Positions 22,409 to 34,161 of a stretch of DNA of 64,000 nt are shown in pieces. A program made the position numbers and the translations under genes. Numbering within the stretch: the first letter of the stretch is position 1; each line of letters begins with the position of its first letter. Below the pieces are notes generated by a model, which saw only the letters and a program-made list of their open reading frames with translations, did no database searches and was not told the origin of the DNA. The stretch is from Dermacentor variabilis. Its lineage: Eukaryota; Arthropoda; Arachnida; Ixodida; Ixodidae. Location: contig NC_134572.1 of NCBI RefSeq assembly GCF_050947875.1, positions 153,843,105 through 153,907,104 on the forward strand. Direction: 5' to 3'.

Positions 22409-22723
22409 GGCTGATCTGAATGCTGCTTTCTCTACTGCCTACCACTGTCTTGCCGCAAACTAACCCGGCAGCAACGATAACCACAACTACCAGCTCTGTT
22501 TCTAACACTAACAAAAGCCTGGCAAAGCTCAGAAGAAGAAAGTCCCGCACTCACCAAACCTCGCAGCCAAGAGTCCAGCGCAGTCGTTCCGCTGCAGGCA
22601 ACCAGTCATCACACAGGGCTCGTTGCACTGCTCCCGGATCGTCGTTGAGCTGCTCAGCATACAGTCAACTGCATCTCTTCGCTGCTGGCCTCCGTTGTCG
22701 CGGTCTCACCGCTGGCAAACAGT

Positions 22724-23333
22724 TGTTGCAAATGGGTCGCAAGCCCTAAGGGTAGCGTTGGCCTGGCGGCCTGGGGCACAACTGGAAGCATCCGAAGGTC
22801 CTGGCAAAGCATGACTCGACTGCTAACAGAACAACTTGTTTATTCTAGCATCGCAAAAGAGCGGCCGGTCAGGTCGACCAAATTGGAGAGACGGGAGAGC
22901 ACGTTACTCGACGGAAGCATTCGAAGCCTCTCTCGGCGTCCGGGGCAGCTGCTTTTATACTCTCGGAGTCGACGGCAAGAAGGAACGGCTTGCGAGAGGC
23001 GCCCGGGACGGCGGGGCACGGACACGTTGAGAGACACGTTGAGACAAGAAGTGGCGCATCCGCCGGGCCGGCGCCGGTCAGACCTCCTCGCTTCACAGTT
23101 GGGGAGCTCCTCTCCCCGGCTGCCGCGCTTTGACAAGCTTGGGCGCCAACATGCACACACACATACTCACACACACACACGAAGGCACGAGGCATTGAAA
23201 CATTCCTGGACGCGTTTGGCAGGAAGCGTTACGGCAGCGCTGAACGGGCCAAAATGTGCGCCGCTTTGAATGAAGCCCCGGCGTCCATTGCATCCGCGCG
23301 GGCTATACCGCGCGTCGATGGCGAAACGTAACA
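22724..23333 (-). repeat. 5' LTR of the Gypsy element (minus strand)
   Basis: 610 bp, ends TGTTAC...GCAACA when read on the minus strand. TATAAAAG (complement at 22952-22959) lies about 110 bp upstream of AATAAA (complement at 22839-22844), the expected U3-R order. A (CA)n tract sits at about 23153-23180. I found no clear tRNA primer-binding site next to it. Confidence 0.85.
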
Positions 23334-25965
23334 GCAGCCAACGTCTGACTACGTGACATATCAATGACAGCACCTGAGGCAGTCTTTATCTTGCGCAATT
23401 GCCTGCTTTGTGTCCTGCTTATGTCCGTGTTGCCCGCACATCTTGCACGCTGGAACATTCCTCGCTGCATGGCGACAGACAGCAGCAATGTGTCGACTCC
23501 AGTCGAACTGATATTAGTTTTGGCATTGTTTAGCGACGTGTCATAGCGTATTTGTTGACTTCTTCGGCACTGTCCGAAATTCTTCCGACGCTATTTATGC
23601 ATTTAATTTCAACGAAGTGGTTGGTCGTCTCGGCAAGATATGTTAGCATTATGCAATCACTCTCCTTAAGGAAGACTCCAAGCTCGGAATGGCTGCAGCG
23701 TAAGGAGGGTGCACATCACACAGGGTTATGCATACCTGCAAGCGATTTATGTACGTTTGCCGCATCAATCCAGTGATATAAGTATGTCCAGATTCTAGTC
23801 GCTAGCTACATTTGTGTTTCGTAATCGTCTGTCCGTACTTTCGAAGAATTTTCCTGGTGTCACTGACGCGCACAATGAAAGCGCTGCAGTCGTCATTTCT
23901 AAACCTTCTGGTAGTCAAGAGAGTGCGCAGGAATTATTCCACATATGACAGTGAGTGCTTTGACGGTCAAACACAAGCTTACGTTGACAGCCAGTGTTCC
24001 TTGTACTTAGTGTTGTCCAGTACTCATTGCTTAATGCCGCTGCAAGTACTCACGGAACTCATCGAGTTGCTCGTTCCACAGCAGCAATAGATGTTGAGAA
24101 TTAATGTCGAAGGAAGCTGCGCCGTTACGGAGTTGTTCGAGGCAGAAGGCCCGCTCTTAGCTTCTTCTTGGCGGTTTATCTTGAACCGCCGGATAGTTAT
24201 CAGCCTCAAGTTGAGTAAATGCGGCATTTCTGCAGCTATTTCTCACTACCTCTCGCACAGCTATTTTTTCTTGCGTCTGCCTACACTGTTCTTCCTAATC
24301 CATTCACAAAATTCCACGGCAGACAAGCGTAACTCTGCTGCGTTAGTGGCTGAATTATCAAAGGCCGTGCTGTTAGTCAAGGCAAATCCCTTCTCCTGCG
24401 TACAGTTCGCACGTCGGTTTCGTCATAGCCGCTTACTGTTTAAAGCGTTTAGCTTTCATTTGTAACCAACTGCATTCTCTTGTATCTAACACTTTTCTTC
24501 AGTGGAGGCAGATGATAGTGCGCTCTTAAAAGACGTAAAGAGACTGCGATGATAACAATACTCACTAACGCGAGCTTTGAGCACAGCTCGGAACGGGTTG
24601 TCATTTCGCCATATATTGAGGCAAAGAGGTGGGAGCGAAATCGCCGCTTCGACTGGCAGTGGGCTGGTGCTGTCAGCGCCTTCGCAGAGAGAGTGGCATT
24701 ATGGGATCACTGTGGTGATGAGGAGCGGCATCGGAGCCAGCTGTGGAAGAATACGACGAACGCGCGAGCATTCGCACGAGCACATTCGTGTGATTACGCC
24801 AATGGACGCCAACGAGCCGGATGTGGAAGAAGGCGACGACGAATGCGCCAACAGTGGCGCGAGCACGTTGCTGCGGTTACGCCGAGGGACTGTGACGCCC
24901 ACGCCAGGAACAAGCGCTTAAGAGCTGCACTCTGAAACCGCTTGGTGGCATGGTGTTAAGCGGTGCTTTCACGCTATCTTCCCTCGTGACAGCTAGCGCT
25001 TTTAGACGCTGCGCCTCAGGTCGAAGAGCACATTTGTTTCAGACCTGCTTAGTTGCAGTGTCTGAGTCAACAGCGTCACAACCATTTTTTGGCAGTGACA
25101 CTGACAGACGGTGCACGGGGTTTAAAAGATGCCCTTGAGGAAGTGGCAATCGAAGTAGGGCTTGACTCACATGTACAGGTAAGGAACGACCTTAGGTCAA
25201 CGTGACCCTCCCCACACACGGTCAACATGATCTCCCCCATAACCATCTTCTGAGGAATGCGAAAAGCAATGTTCATTAATAATCCGGGTTGGTTTGGGTT
25301 ACGAAAAAGCCAGTGCATGGGGATGACATACTTAGCTTGCTTACAATTTTGTCCTTCCTCCTTTTCTAAATGAAATTAAAGGCCCACGTGTACCACACAT
25401 ATAAGTTTTCTTGATTGCAGCGAAAAATGAATGCGAAATGTTTGTAGGGAATAAGGCCACAGGAACACCAATATGGAATTGTACAAGAGCATATGACAAT
25501 ATATGTGGAAATGGAAAATATGACGTTTATTATAACGCCTGTCTACCTTTCTGGAAACTGTAAGTAACTTTTATCTGTTTTTTCTTGTTTTAAAGATTGC
25601 GACAAGTATATAGCCCAATTCTATATGCTCATGTGAGTTCCTCAAAAAAGGGAAACAATAGATGTGCAACAAATCGTCCAGTCCAGGGAGCTAACGAAAG
25701 AAAAATTTAATAATTAGCTTTTTAACTATTTCGTTTAGAGCAAATGTTACTATTACAAAATTGTACTTGATCTCTAGTTATCCATAGGGTATCCCCCATT
25801 ATTATTGGCAAAAAATGCAATCTCCTTAGATTAAGATAATGTCAAATTGCTCCGCTGGCAGTCGTAAGAAACTGCCAACTTGTATTCCTATGTATTCTTG
25901 TGCTAGCAGATCTCTGTCGACATACCGGGCGAACTATCTCCCGTGTCGTAGTCATTACTATGATA
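23334..25965. other. Duplicated block of unknown nature, copy 1
   Basis: Matches about 60155-63360 along its length: tatttatgcatttaatttcaa at 23592/60411-like, cgcgagcacgtt at 24858/61530, ggtcaacatgatc at 25222/61860, and atagttatccata at 25776/63125. Plus-strand frames at 23812-24090 and 24091-24465 are open in copy 1 but broken in copy 2, and two frames overlap at 24549-24935. None shows a known domain. It could be the far 5' side of element C or ordinary flanking DNA. Confidence 0.6.
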
Positions 25966-25973
25966 AACGAGCA

Positions 25974-26161
25974 GAGGGGGTTAACCGAGGGTCCCGATTT
26001 TTATTAGTCATATCATTTGAAGCCAACAAACAATGACACCAAGGACGACATAGGGGAAATGCTTGTGCTTAATAAATGAAGTAAAGAAATGATAAATAAT
26101 GGAAATTATAGTGAATGAAAAAACAACTTGCCGCAGGTGCGAACCGAACCCACAACCTTCG
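25974..26161 (-). repeat. Tick tRNA-like interspersed repeat, copy T-c, truncated
   Basis: Starts agagggggttaaccgagg, runs through gccaacaaacaatgacacc, and breaks off in the tRNA-like part (gaaccgaacccacaaccttc), where a perfect palindrome begins. Same family as T-a and T-b. It starts just past the end of the duplicated block. Confidence 0.65.
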
Positions 26162-26178
26162 CGAAGGTTGTGGGTTCG
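26145..26178. repeat. Perfect 34-bp palindrome at a repeat junction
   Basis: Arms CGAACCCACAACCTTCG (26145-26161) and CGAAGGTTGTGGGTTCG (26162-26178) with no loop. The arm corresponds to the B-box end of repeat T. Ruka-like sequence follows within about ten bases. Confidence 0.9.
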
Positions 26179-26186
26179 AAGGTTAG

Positions 26187-26412
26187 GGTTTTAAGTGCCA
26201 AAACCGCGCTTTGATTATGAGCCACGCCGTAGTAAGAAACTCCATATTTATTTTGCCCACCTTGGGTTATTTAACCTGCACCGAACACACAGTACACGGG
26301 CGTTCTTGCAATTCACCGCCATCGCAGTGTAGCCACCGCGGCCGGCATTAGATCCCAGGAACACAGGTTAGTAGCGCAACACCTCAGCAACTGGGCTACC
26401 ACGGCGGGTCCG
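26187..26412 (-). repeat. Ruka-like tRNA-derived SINE, copy 1
   Basis: On the plus strand it reads aagtgccaaaaccgcgcttt, gagccacgccgtagt, ...acctgcaccgaacacacagtac..., and ends with cagcaactgggctaccacgg, the complement of a tRNA-like head (GTAGCCCAGTTGCTGAGG). This order matches the Ruka family described from ixodid ticks. Orientation is minus. Confidence 0.7.
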
Positions 26413-27240
26413 GCGAAAAAAATAGCGAACATCTCTTTGCAGAATGCATTTTTCTTATATTTTACCCCTTAGCGTGCAATAGAACGAAATCAAAAGCTTG
26501 GCCGATATGTACCACATGGTGCTCATATTTCACATGGAGGCCAAAGTCATTTCTTTGACATAGACGGGGTGCTGGCCCAGGTGCAGGGAATGTGCTTGGC
26601 CACCAAGCACAATCTGCGCTGCTTTTTTCCGGTGGTAAATTTTACAGCGCAGAAGCACACTAGAAATGTTTAAAGAATGGGACGACAGACCGTTTGCGGT
26701 TTGCCACGACGTCGAACTAAGATCCACAAACAGCGACATTTCCCAACTTTTCTGGTCAATAGTTCAGTTGGCATGGTTGCGGCACGCAGAAATTTCGCCT
26801 TTCAATCCAAATGACAAAAACTGTCCGCGCACAGATGGCGCGGCATTTGCGACGCTTGAATTTTTCGCCATTTGCCGCGCACTTCATTAGCTCCGGCCGG
26901 TGCACTGCGTTCCTGCGATAAAGAAAGTAGTTCATCAAAAAAGCGAAGCACAAAACTTTCATATACTTGCAAATCCTAGAAATTGTTCAACAATAACATA
27001 ATATTACAAAATTTGTTATCAAATGTTACAATTCATAATATTATAAGCATGTATTTGTATGAGTGTACTTGTATGATTGTGCGTTTGCGCTGTTGATGCT
27101 TCGGCGTATTCCGGGAGTTTGTGCACGCAGTTTCTTTGAAAGCTTCCTGCGTTCTCTGCGTTCTATGTGGGCTTCGCTGTGATTTCTTTGGAAGATTCTT
27201 GCAAATTGTTCACTTTTTATGGGCTTGTTGCCTCGAAGAT
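26413..27240. other. AT-rich spacer upstream of the BEN-like gene
   Basis: No domain-bearing frame. The last 120 bases (27120-27240) are the likely 5' untranslated region of the gene that follows. No TATA box is evident. Confidence 0.45.
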
Positions 27241-27244
27241 CGCC

Positions 27245-27274
27245 ATGATCGCCTCCGACTCAGCGCCATCAAAG
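27245..27274 (+). CDS. BEN-like gene, candidate exon 1 (coding part)
   Basis: ATG at 27245 in good context (gatcgccATGa) opens MIASDSAPSK, ending exactly at a consensus donor AAG|GTGAGT (27275). The exon ends in phase 0. A longer frame upstream has no ATG, so this start is preferred. The assignment depends on the next exons, which also show clean splice sites and compatible phase. Confidence 0.5.
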
Positions 27275-28775
27275 GTGAGTGAGTGTTTCAAATTCCTCTT
27301 GTTCGTTGATTGCGACGCGGTGAACAATAACGCTTGTATGTGTGTAACGCGTGCCTTTTTTTCTAGCTTTCATTCCTCGTACTATCCTTTCGTTGCAAGA
27401 ATCTGCTGTACAACACTAGATTTGTGGTATATAACATGGAGTTTTGTCCTGGTTTATCTTCACACACCGCTTGTGGTGACACAAGGCCGCTGTGTGGTGC
27501 CAGCTAAAATAGGGCATGTTGGACGCCGCGATTTCTGATACGGTGTTCGAGCACCGATTGAGTTAGCCTAGCGCCTCCTGGTTATCCTTATTTGTGAGCG
27601 CAAAACAATGCGACATGAAACCATCTGATCTGTACTGTTATCGAAGCTAATTCGTTTGCGCCACGCCCCCTAGTTCATTGCGTGTGAGCGGGCTTGTAGC
27701 AACGAGGGGCAGTGGGATCGGCGAAAATGTGTTCTCTTGCGCTGTTCGCTTCAGGATGGAGTGACCCCGCGTTGCTGTAACCCCACTGACACGCCATGCG
27801 GCAGACGTTCGCGCAATCAGAAAACACGGAGAAGGCTATCGCGCGATAATAATAGAGAATTTTAAGGGTGTACATGCGATGTTATGTGATATGTGAGATA
27901 AATAGGGGTGGTGCCACCGAGTGCTGCTAAATCATCGAGTTATACGCCTCGCCTTCCGCGTGTGTTTTGTTTTGCACCAGTTAGCGCGCATTCAACTTTC
28001 TTTTTTCATCTCCGTTCGACGCCATCGAGTGCTTCGCGCAAACGGCGTCATGTAGGCGCTCTTTGCATTCACGGAAAAGGCAGATTCCGTGGCACTACAG
28101 ATCCTACTTTACTGGGATAGAACATCCAAAATAATGTAATAGCGTGAAATGTCAGCTTTTCGCACTTCAGTAACTGATTGGTTTAACTAAGTTTTTAAAA
28201 TCAGACAAGGAGCGAGATGTTTGAACATGTCTGCTTTGTCGTAACACTGTGTTTCTCGGCGGCATGTATACGTTATCGGCACATACACATCCATAATTAC
28301 CAAAGTTTCTTGTGACCATAGAAGTAGCTAGTTATGTCAAAGACCTATTTTTGCTTTGAATTCCACCGAATCGTTGTGAACTAAATGATGCTTTGCCACA
28401 AGCTTGGAATAATGCTTTTTCGGTGGGGCAGTTCTGTGAAATACCTTCTTTGAGAGTACGTAAAACTTTAGTACGTCAGGTAGACGGGGAGTGAAAGAAT
28501 GTAACACTGGTTTTATATGAACCAGCTGCCTTTAAGGTGTGGTCATAGCAGTCAAGTAGATGAGCAGAAATAATTTTTAGAATAAGGAGATGAACGTGAA
28601 ATAAATAAGTTGTCCAAATCACACTGCCATTGGCAAGAGCAGCCACACTTTAGTGTTTGCAATGATAGTCATTTGTATCCGTCCATTTATGTCAGCGTAA
28701 TTGTCCATGTAGCTCTTTTGATTGCTGCTTATGGTGCATCGTCGCTCAACGTTTTAATACTGACATCTTTTTCAG

Positions 28776-28817
28776 ATTCAAAATGAGCTGGGAGACACCC
28801 CAGCTGGAATGCTAAAG
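28776..28817 (+). CDS. BEN-like gene, candidate exon 2
   Basis: A 42-bp exon reading IQNELGDTPAGMLK, between a pyrimidine-rich acceptor (tctttttcag) and donor AAG|GTGAAT. Phase 0 at both ends, so it joins exon 1 without a break. No domain is recognisable in so short a piece. Confidence 0.55.
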
Positions 28818-28889
28818 GTGAATTCTTTGGTCATTCATTCTCTAGTGTCACCATGATGAAATAGAGTGATGTCGTAAAATGGATTGCAG

Positions 28890-29045
28890 GAAGCAGAAAT
28901 AGGAACATTGCTGATGCAACTACAAGCAATTTCTCCAGTGATCAATTCGTGCACTGGCTTCAGTAGCAGACATGGTGCCTGTACACACACAGCTGAAAGG
29001 CTTTGCAACTGCGCTAGGACTGGGAGTGAATTCCAGTTTCACTTG
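28890..29045 (+). CDS. BEN-like gene, candidate exon 3 (3' end unresolved)
   Basis: After acceptor ggattgcag the frame reads EAEIGTLLMQLQAISPVINS and stays open to a TGA at about 29045. The helical, Leu-rich start follows exon 2 in phase 0. I find no strong donor before the stop, so the true end is somewhere in 28950-29040, or the transcript ends here. The start is well supported by the acceptor. Confidence 0.45.
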
Positions 29046-30079
29046 TGAACATATTTTACATAGAATGTGCCTTTTATGTGTATATTCCTGGTATAAGAGG
29101 GGCGTTGAGAAAGTTCGTGCGCACATTAGAGGTCTACATGAGTGCACATCTTTCTAGTTTTACCAGAATGAAGGTATTATCACCTGTGTTATAGAGCAGT
29201 GCACTGCTAGGGGTATCTAACCAAAACAGCAGCACCTATTTAGAAAGTTGGCTGAATAACGAGCAGTGACTGGGGCTTTCTGCATTTCGAAAGCCAAATT
29301 AAAAAAAAGATTGATGCCGAAGGTGTGCAGTGCCGGTCATCACATACTGTAGCCAGCATGGCATGAATCTCTTTGGCGTTATGTCTCTTTAAGATACAGA
29401 AATTTCATCACTGCACATAAAAACAATTGGAAATTGGGAGGTTGAAGGGAGGTGGCAAGGCTCCCCTCCGGAGCAGCCAGTGCATGCCCTCTGCTATACT
29501 GACAATCCTACCATAATGAGAACCAGCAATGCATGTTATCCCATTATGCCGCCAAGTGAATTCCTTGTTTTGTGGGAAGGGGACACTAATGACACCCTAA
29601 ATCATTTTAAAATAGTGTGCTTCCTTTTACATATTTAACTTTACATGTTAACTTCTTGGTAGTTTGTTGATTAGAGAAGATGAAGCTCACTGTTCAATTT
29701 TCTGTGTATCACCCCAAAATCTTTATGCTGACATATCTTTGTCACATCAAGGAATTGAAATATTTTTTTACAAACTTGGGTTGTATTGGTTCAGTAAAAG
29801 TGCGTGACACTTTTTATTCTGTGTTTTCGGCTTTTTGCAATACAATGAAGAGCCTATTTATTTGTACAAAAAATTGCTATTCCTGAACAGACATCATCAA
29901 AGTCCAGGAAGTCACAGAAAGCTTTTGTGCCGACTTCAAGGCAGCACTGCCACCAATTTTTCCTCTTGCTCCTTTAACATTTTACTCAGCCTCTTGTCAC
30001 GGTAGAAGTGAATCTCTTGAATTATAAGAGGTTATCTACAGATACATCTGAAATAATTTTTCTCTTTAGTGCTTTCATG

Positions 30080-30297
30080 CCGTAGTTGCTTAGGGGCGTT
30101 GGCACAGCGCCACCAAGCACGAGGTTACCGGATCAAATAACCGCATTTTGACGGAGGTGAAATGCAAAACTACCCATGTACCATGCTGCCTGAAGTGATT
30201 AAAATTAATCCAGAATTCCACATTATGGCTTGCCTCAAGATCAGATTGTCGTTTTGGCACGTAAAATGGAAGCATTTAGTTAATTTAATTTTTATTT
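30080..30297 (+). repeat. Ruka-like tRNA-derived SINE, copy 2
   Basis: Begins with a tRNA-like head (cgtagttgcttaggggcgtt ... gcacgaggttaccggatcaa), then accgcattttgacggaggtg, aaatgcaaaactacccatgt and gttttggcacgtaaaatgga, and ends in a T/A-rich tail. Element order matches the plus orientation of the Ruka-like family. Confidence 0.7.
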
Positions 30298-30884
30298 AGT
30301 ACTCCTTTAGGCTTTTGCATTCATTATCTCTGCAAAACTCATGCTCAAAATATTCTCCATAAAGATTTGTTAAACAGTAGATATGAGTGTCTATTATCTT
30401 TTAGTTTCTTGTGATACGTGATGACTATTTGAACGGTGGCAAAACGAGACAGACATATTTGTAATACAATGTGTGAGGGCACGATGACGCACATCGAGAA
30501 ACTGACTGAGTCTCCCTAGAGGTTCCTGTCATGGACATCAACTGACTGTCCACAAACTTCTGAGTTCACTCCATAATCTTCTGTAGCCTGTGCTTTGCGA
30601 TTCATGTAATTTAATTGATAAGGTGGTCGTTGGCAGATACTGTCTTTGGCTTATATACATTTCATACAGTGGAGTGGAATCACACATTTCTGTATTTCTG
30701 TAGCAAAGCAAGCGAACCTGATCTGTAGTGGTAATCCTCGTAACGATCGACAATCATGTCCCTCGGCGAGCTCCTAATGCTGTTTGCCAAGACTAGCAGC
30801 AACAGCAGTTGCCCAAGATAGCATGAAAAAAAGTTACTTGCATAGTGGCATATGCCCAGGCTTACATACCCAGTCACCCAAGCT

Positions 30885-30960
30885 GTTCTGACGGTTGATC
30901 ATGAACCCACTTCCCTTGACTTAGCAGCCCAATCTCTTCTCATTAGACCAAGGGCTACCC
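30885..30960 (-). repeat. Possible tRNA-like SINE head
   Basis: On the minus strand: gggtagcccttggtctaatg, agaagagattgggctgctaa, then gtgggttcatgatcaacc. The A-box-like and B-box-like pieces are spaced as in a tRNA gene, but stems do not pair well. Confidence 0.4.
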
Positions 30961-31265
30961 ATTGACAAAAATGGGTGGGAAAATAGAGAGAAGCACCTGA
31001 AAAAGTGAAGTATCATAAGAATAGTAGTTACATTAAATAATAATAGATGTTTTGGATACTTTGGTTTACTTATTTGTCTTGTTTGTGCTGGATTGTTTTT
31101 TTCTGAAACACGTGGCATCCAGACAGCTTAAGTAGCTAGTAAGAAGTCAAGTTTAGCATTCTTGATTTGTAACAGGTACTTCTGTAATTTATTTGCAGTT
31201 GGGCTGTTGTGTAAATGGGCTGGGAAGGCTTAAAACTGCTGCGTAATATTTAGTTAAACATGCAG

Positions 31266-31469
31266 GTTCACATCGGTTGGAGGAGTGCACATTGAGAAGG
31301 TTATCCTGGCACAGTTTACCATGGCCTGCCACGGTGCACCAGGAAAGTTTGCATGGGCCTTGCTTCACCATATGTTCACAAAGAAGGAGCTCACGAGCTA
31401 TTTGCGCTTTGGAAATAACACCAAGGGGCAAAGAGGCCATTGACCCCACCAGCGTCAACGCTGTTACAG
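31266..31469 (+). pseudogene. BEN-domain-like exon with a frameshift
   Basis: After acceptor aaacatgcag the sequence reads GGVHIEKVILAQFTMACHG, APGKFAWALLHHMFTKKEL and a Lys/Asn-rich turn, then, after a one-base shift at about 31429, KEAIDPTSVNAVT. This helix-rich pattern (start GVxIxKxxL, then APGxFAxALLxxxFTxxEL, then KEAIDPxxVNAV) fits a BEN domain, a DNA- and chromatin-binding module. A second extra base may sit in catcggttgg (31274-31278). The exon ends ACAG|GCAAGT, a GC-AG donor, in phase 1. Either a decayed gene copy or assembly errors. Confidence 0.55.
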
Positions 31470-32544
31470 GCAAGTACCCTATAGCCTTTCCGGTTGCATT
31501 TTTACATTCACATTTTTATCGAAAATTAGCAACTTGCCATTGGCATAACAAACGACTTTCAAGTAGCCCCTCTGTGTCATTGTGGGCTACAATAGCCTAC
31601 CATTTGAAATGACTGTTCATATCACCTTAAGTACCTCATGCCGCCACACTCAAATGCTTCTAAAACTTAAAAGTTGCTTTCACTGCCAGAAGTGTTTGGG
31701 GGCTCTACCAGATGAAATGAGGTGCATTTGCGCATTAGCAGTGTTATTTGGTTGTCATTGCAATGAATTTGTGAAGTTTGTGAAGCACACTCCGCCTCTA
31801 GTGGTATGGAGGTCATGTTTAAATAGCCTGAAAGCGTTATTCTGATACACGAATTGCGGAGAAGCTATGCTCAAGTGCGGTTACTGCTCAGCTCGAGGAG
31901 CAGCACGTTGACTAAATTTCAGCAATCAAAACAGCTCTCCAGGTTCTGTGCTCTGAAACAGTAGTTTCACAAATTTTAACAGACCACATTGAAATAAAGT
32001 TCCTCCCATCTTGAAATGAGGTCCATGTGATGACAGACAGCAGCCCTTCAGCAGAGGGAACATGAGTTGTGTGGCAATTTTCTTTTTGTTGTTTCAGTCA
32101 AAGAAACAACAGGGACAGAGTTGCCAGCATCACTGTCGACAGTGCTATCTTTTGTGGCGCTTACTCATTCTAAGCCCCTAACCTACGACTCGCATTTATT
32201 AACATGCACTTGATCACTTTGTATTCTAAGATGCTAAAAAATATTTATTGGGCTTTTCCCCATATACTTCAATGAATTGAGAATAGGCCCTTGGCGAGTT
32301 CTGTATAAAGCTTCTTACAGACCGTCGCACGTGTGCACTACTCCCATTCTGAAATTGTTGGAATTGTTTCCTGCTTCCTTACTTCACTTCCTGTTTACAA
32401 GAATATTATGAACCGTTGTTAAGTAGAACATGGGCTTTAATTTGTCAAAAAGATGAACGGGCTTTCCCGTCGCTCTTGTTTGGGCCGTGGAGGATCACAT
32501 TTTAGGGAGAAATATGCCCCTCCAATTTAGGAGTTTTATATTTT

Positions 32545-33045
32545 TAGTGGTGTGCAAATACTCGAAACTTTCGCATTTAATAGTGTCCTATTCGATTTGG
32601 TCTTTGAATGGTCATTATTTGTATATGTGAATATTATTCGAATATTTGAAAACACCAATAAAACATCAATCTTGAGCCAAAGTACGGTAAATTTTCACTT
32701 TTAATAACATGGTATAGACATAAAACGTGAGAACTTGTACGAATAGCAGAGTATGCTACGTTATAGTAGTTGTACTTTAGGCGGTACAGCAATCATATAT
32801 GCTTACTGAAGAGTCCTGTGCATGTCAAGAAATCTTTTGCTGCTCCATTTGTGCTTTTAATAAACAGCTCTTCATAACATAGTATCCAATGATAGAAACT
32901 TGCAGACTTTAAGAATACTAGCATGTGAACCTAATTTTCCATTAATTTGGATATCAGCTGTTCATTATTCAGAAGCTATCCAATATTCGATTTGCTTCTG
33001 TAATTATTCGGTTCGGTCTCAGATATCCTATTCGCGCATCCCTAG
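32545..33045. mobile_element. MITE-like element with terminal inverted repeats
   Basis: Left end TAGTGGTGTGCAAATACTCG and right end (complement) TAGGGATGCGCGAATAGGAT form an imperfect inverted repeat of about 15-17 bp. The inside is AT-rich, non-coding and full of ATTCGAATA-type words. Flanks TATATTTT and GTATTTTT could be an 8-bp target duplication with two changes, as for hAT-type MITEs. The class is an inference. Confidence 0.55.
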
Positions 33046-34161
33046 TATTTTTATTGCAGACTTAAGTTCTTCAGAGTGACATGTTGGTAAATACTGGAAT
33101 ATACTTTTTTAAGTGACAATAAAGCAGCAAAACCCTATCAGTATTTGTAATTTTACATGTTTCTTTTTATGCAGAATAAACAGCATATATTTTTGTGTAA
33201 TGAACCTTAGAAAGCTTGTTTTGTAGTAAACTAGGTGAAGTGGCAACACTCCCAAACTACTGTAATGTCAGACACCAAGGAGCTAAGTGAAATATCATTT
33301 TTAGAGAAACCCACGGGGCGAAAGCACAATAAGAATATTTTCTAGAAGTCTGAGAACGTTCCAGCACCTCCAGTGGGATACTTTGATCTGAAAAGGCGCA
33401 TTTTTTCATGATGTTCCGTCAGAGCCACAGATGTATTGTACGGCTCTGCACATCAAAGGGTTAAAGAAGTCAGTCTCTGGCATATGGCTCTAAGATACTG
33501 TGCCTTTCTATGATACTCAGACTTTCTGTTACAGTCTGCATGTGTCATGCTAAGCAGCACGGTGCACAAACAAATACACGGAATCTTCATCATGAGTCTT
33601 TCAATCGTTGAGGCAGAAAACACACTTCGCTGTGAGTAGTATTTTTTAATGTAGAACGTCCTAAGTCACTTTAAAGGGAGAAGTGCATTGCAATTGCATG
33701 TGAACTCATGAAACTTAACTTGAAATGAAGCCATACTCAATTCTAGTGACATGACAGTATCGTATTTCGAGCATGGAAAACCACAGAGAAGTGCTGCACA
33801 ATTTAATTGTGAAAGTTATAAGAAAATTTAGGTTTTGTTATGAATGGCGAGAATTTCTTGTTCACCATTTTGTTTCTAAGCAAGCAAAGTTTACATGTTC
33901 GATATTCAGGATATTTATAAGGCATTTTGCTACAGTGTGTTGTTTCTCTTTGCCCTTTCCTGCATTTGACACTAGTGGAGTCCTGTGCCACATTGAATAA
34001 ATTTAAATGGCCATGCTGTGAAGCTGTACCCAGGGAAAGTTGGAATAAAGCAAGACAAATACATAAATTGACTTCATTAAACAAAGGCTTATTGCGTGCC
34101 ACCCTCTTGCATGTGGACGTTGCTTTTTAAAACATGTTCTAACTTTCTGTTGTTTTTGCAG

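Larger units (their letters stand above)
18568..23333 (-). mobile_element. Gypsy (Ty3-like) LTR retrotransposon, gag-PR-IN, no RT
   Basis: Two LTRs (18568-19173 and 22724-23333) flank an internal region that encodes gag, protease and integrase on the minus strand. TG...CA ends are present. The paralogous copy 2 has an empty site at about 60151-60154 (GCAG), and the flanks here are TCAG and GCAG, consistent with a 4-bp target duplication with one mutation. I count roughly three dozen LTR mismatches by eye over about 606 bp (about 6%), so the insertion is not young. Gag and pol are frameshifted, and reverse transcriptase and RNase H are absent. Confidence 0.85.
27275..34161 (+). other. Introns of the BEN-like gene
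   Basis: Long AT-rich introns (about 1.5 kb, 72 bp, 2.2 kb and 2.7 kb by the exon model). They hold a Ruka-like SINE (30080), a possible tRNA-like SINE (30885) and a TIR-bearing MITE (32545). Otherwise I see nothing coding. Confidence 0.4.

Noticed and set aside
31189..31473. 94-codon minus-strand frame
   Set aside because: Shadow of the BEN-like exon on the plus strand.
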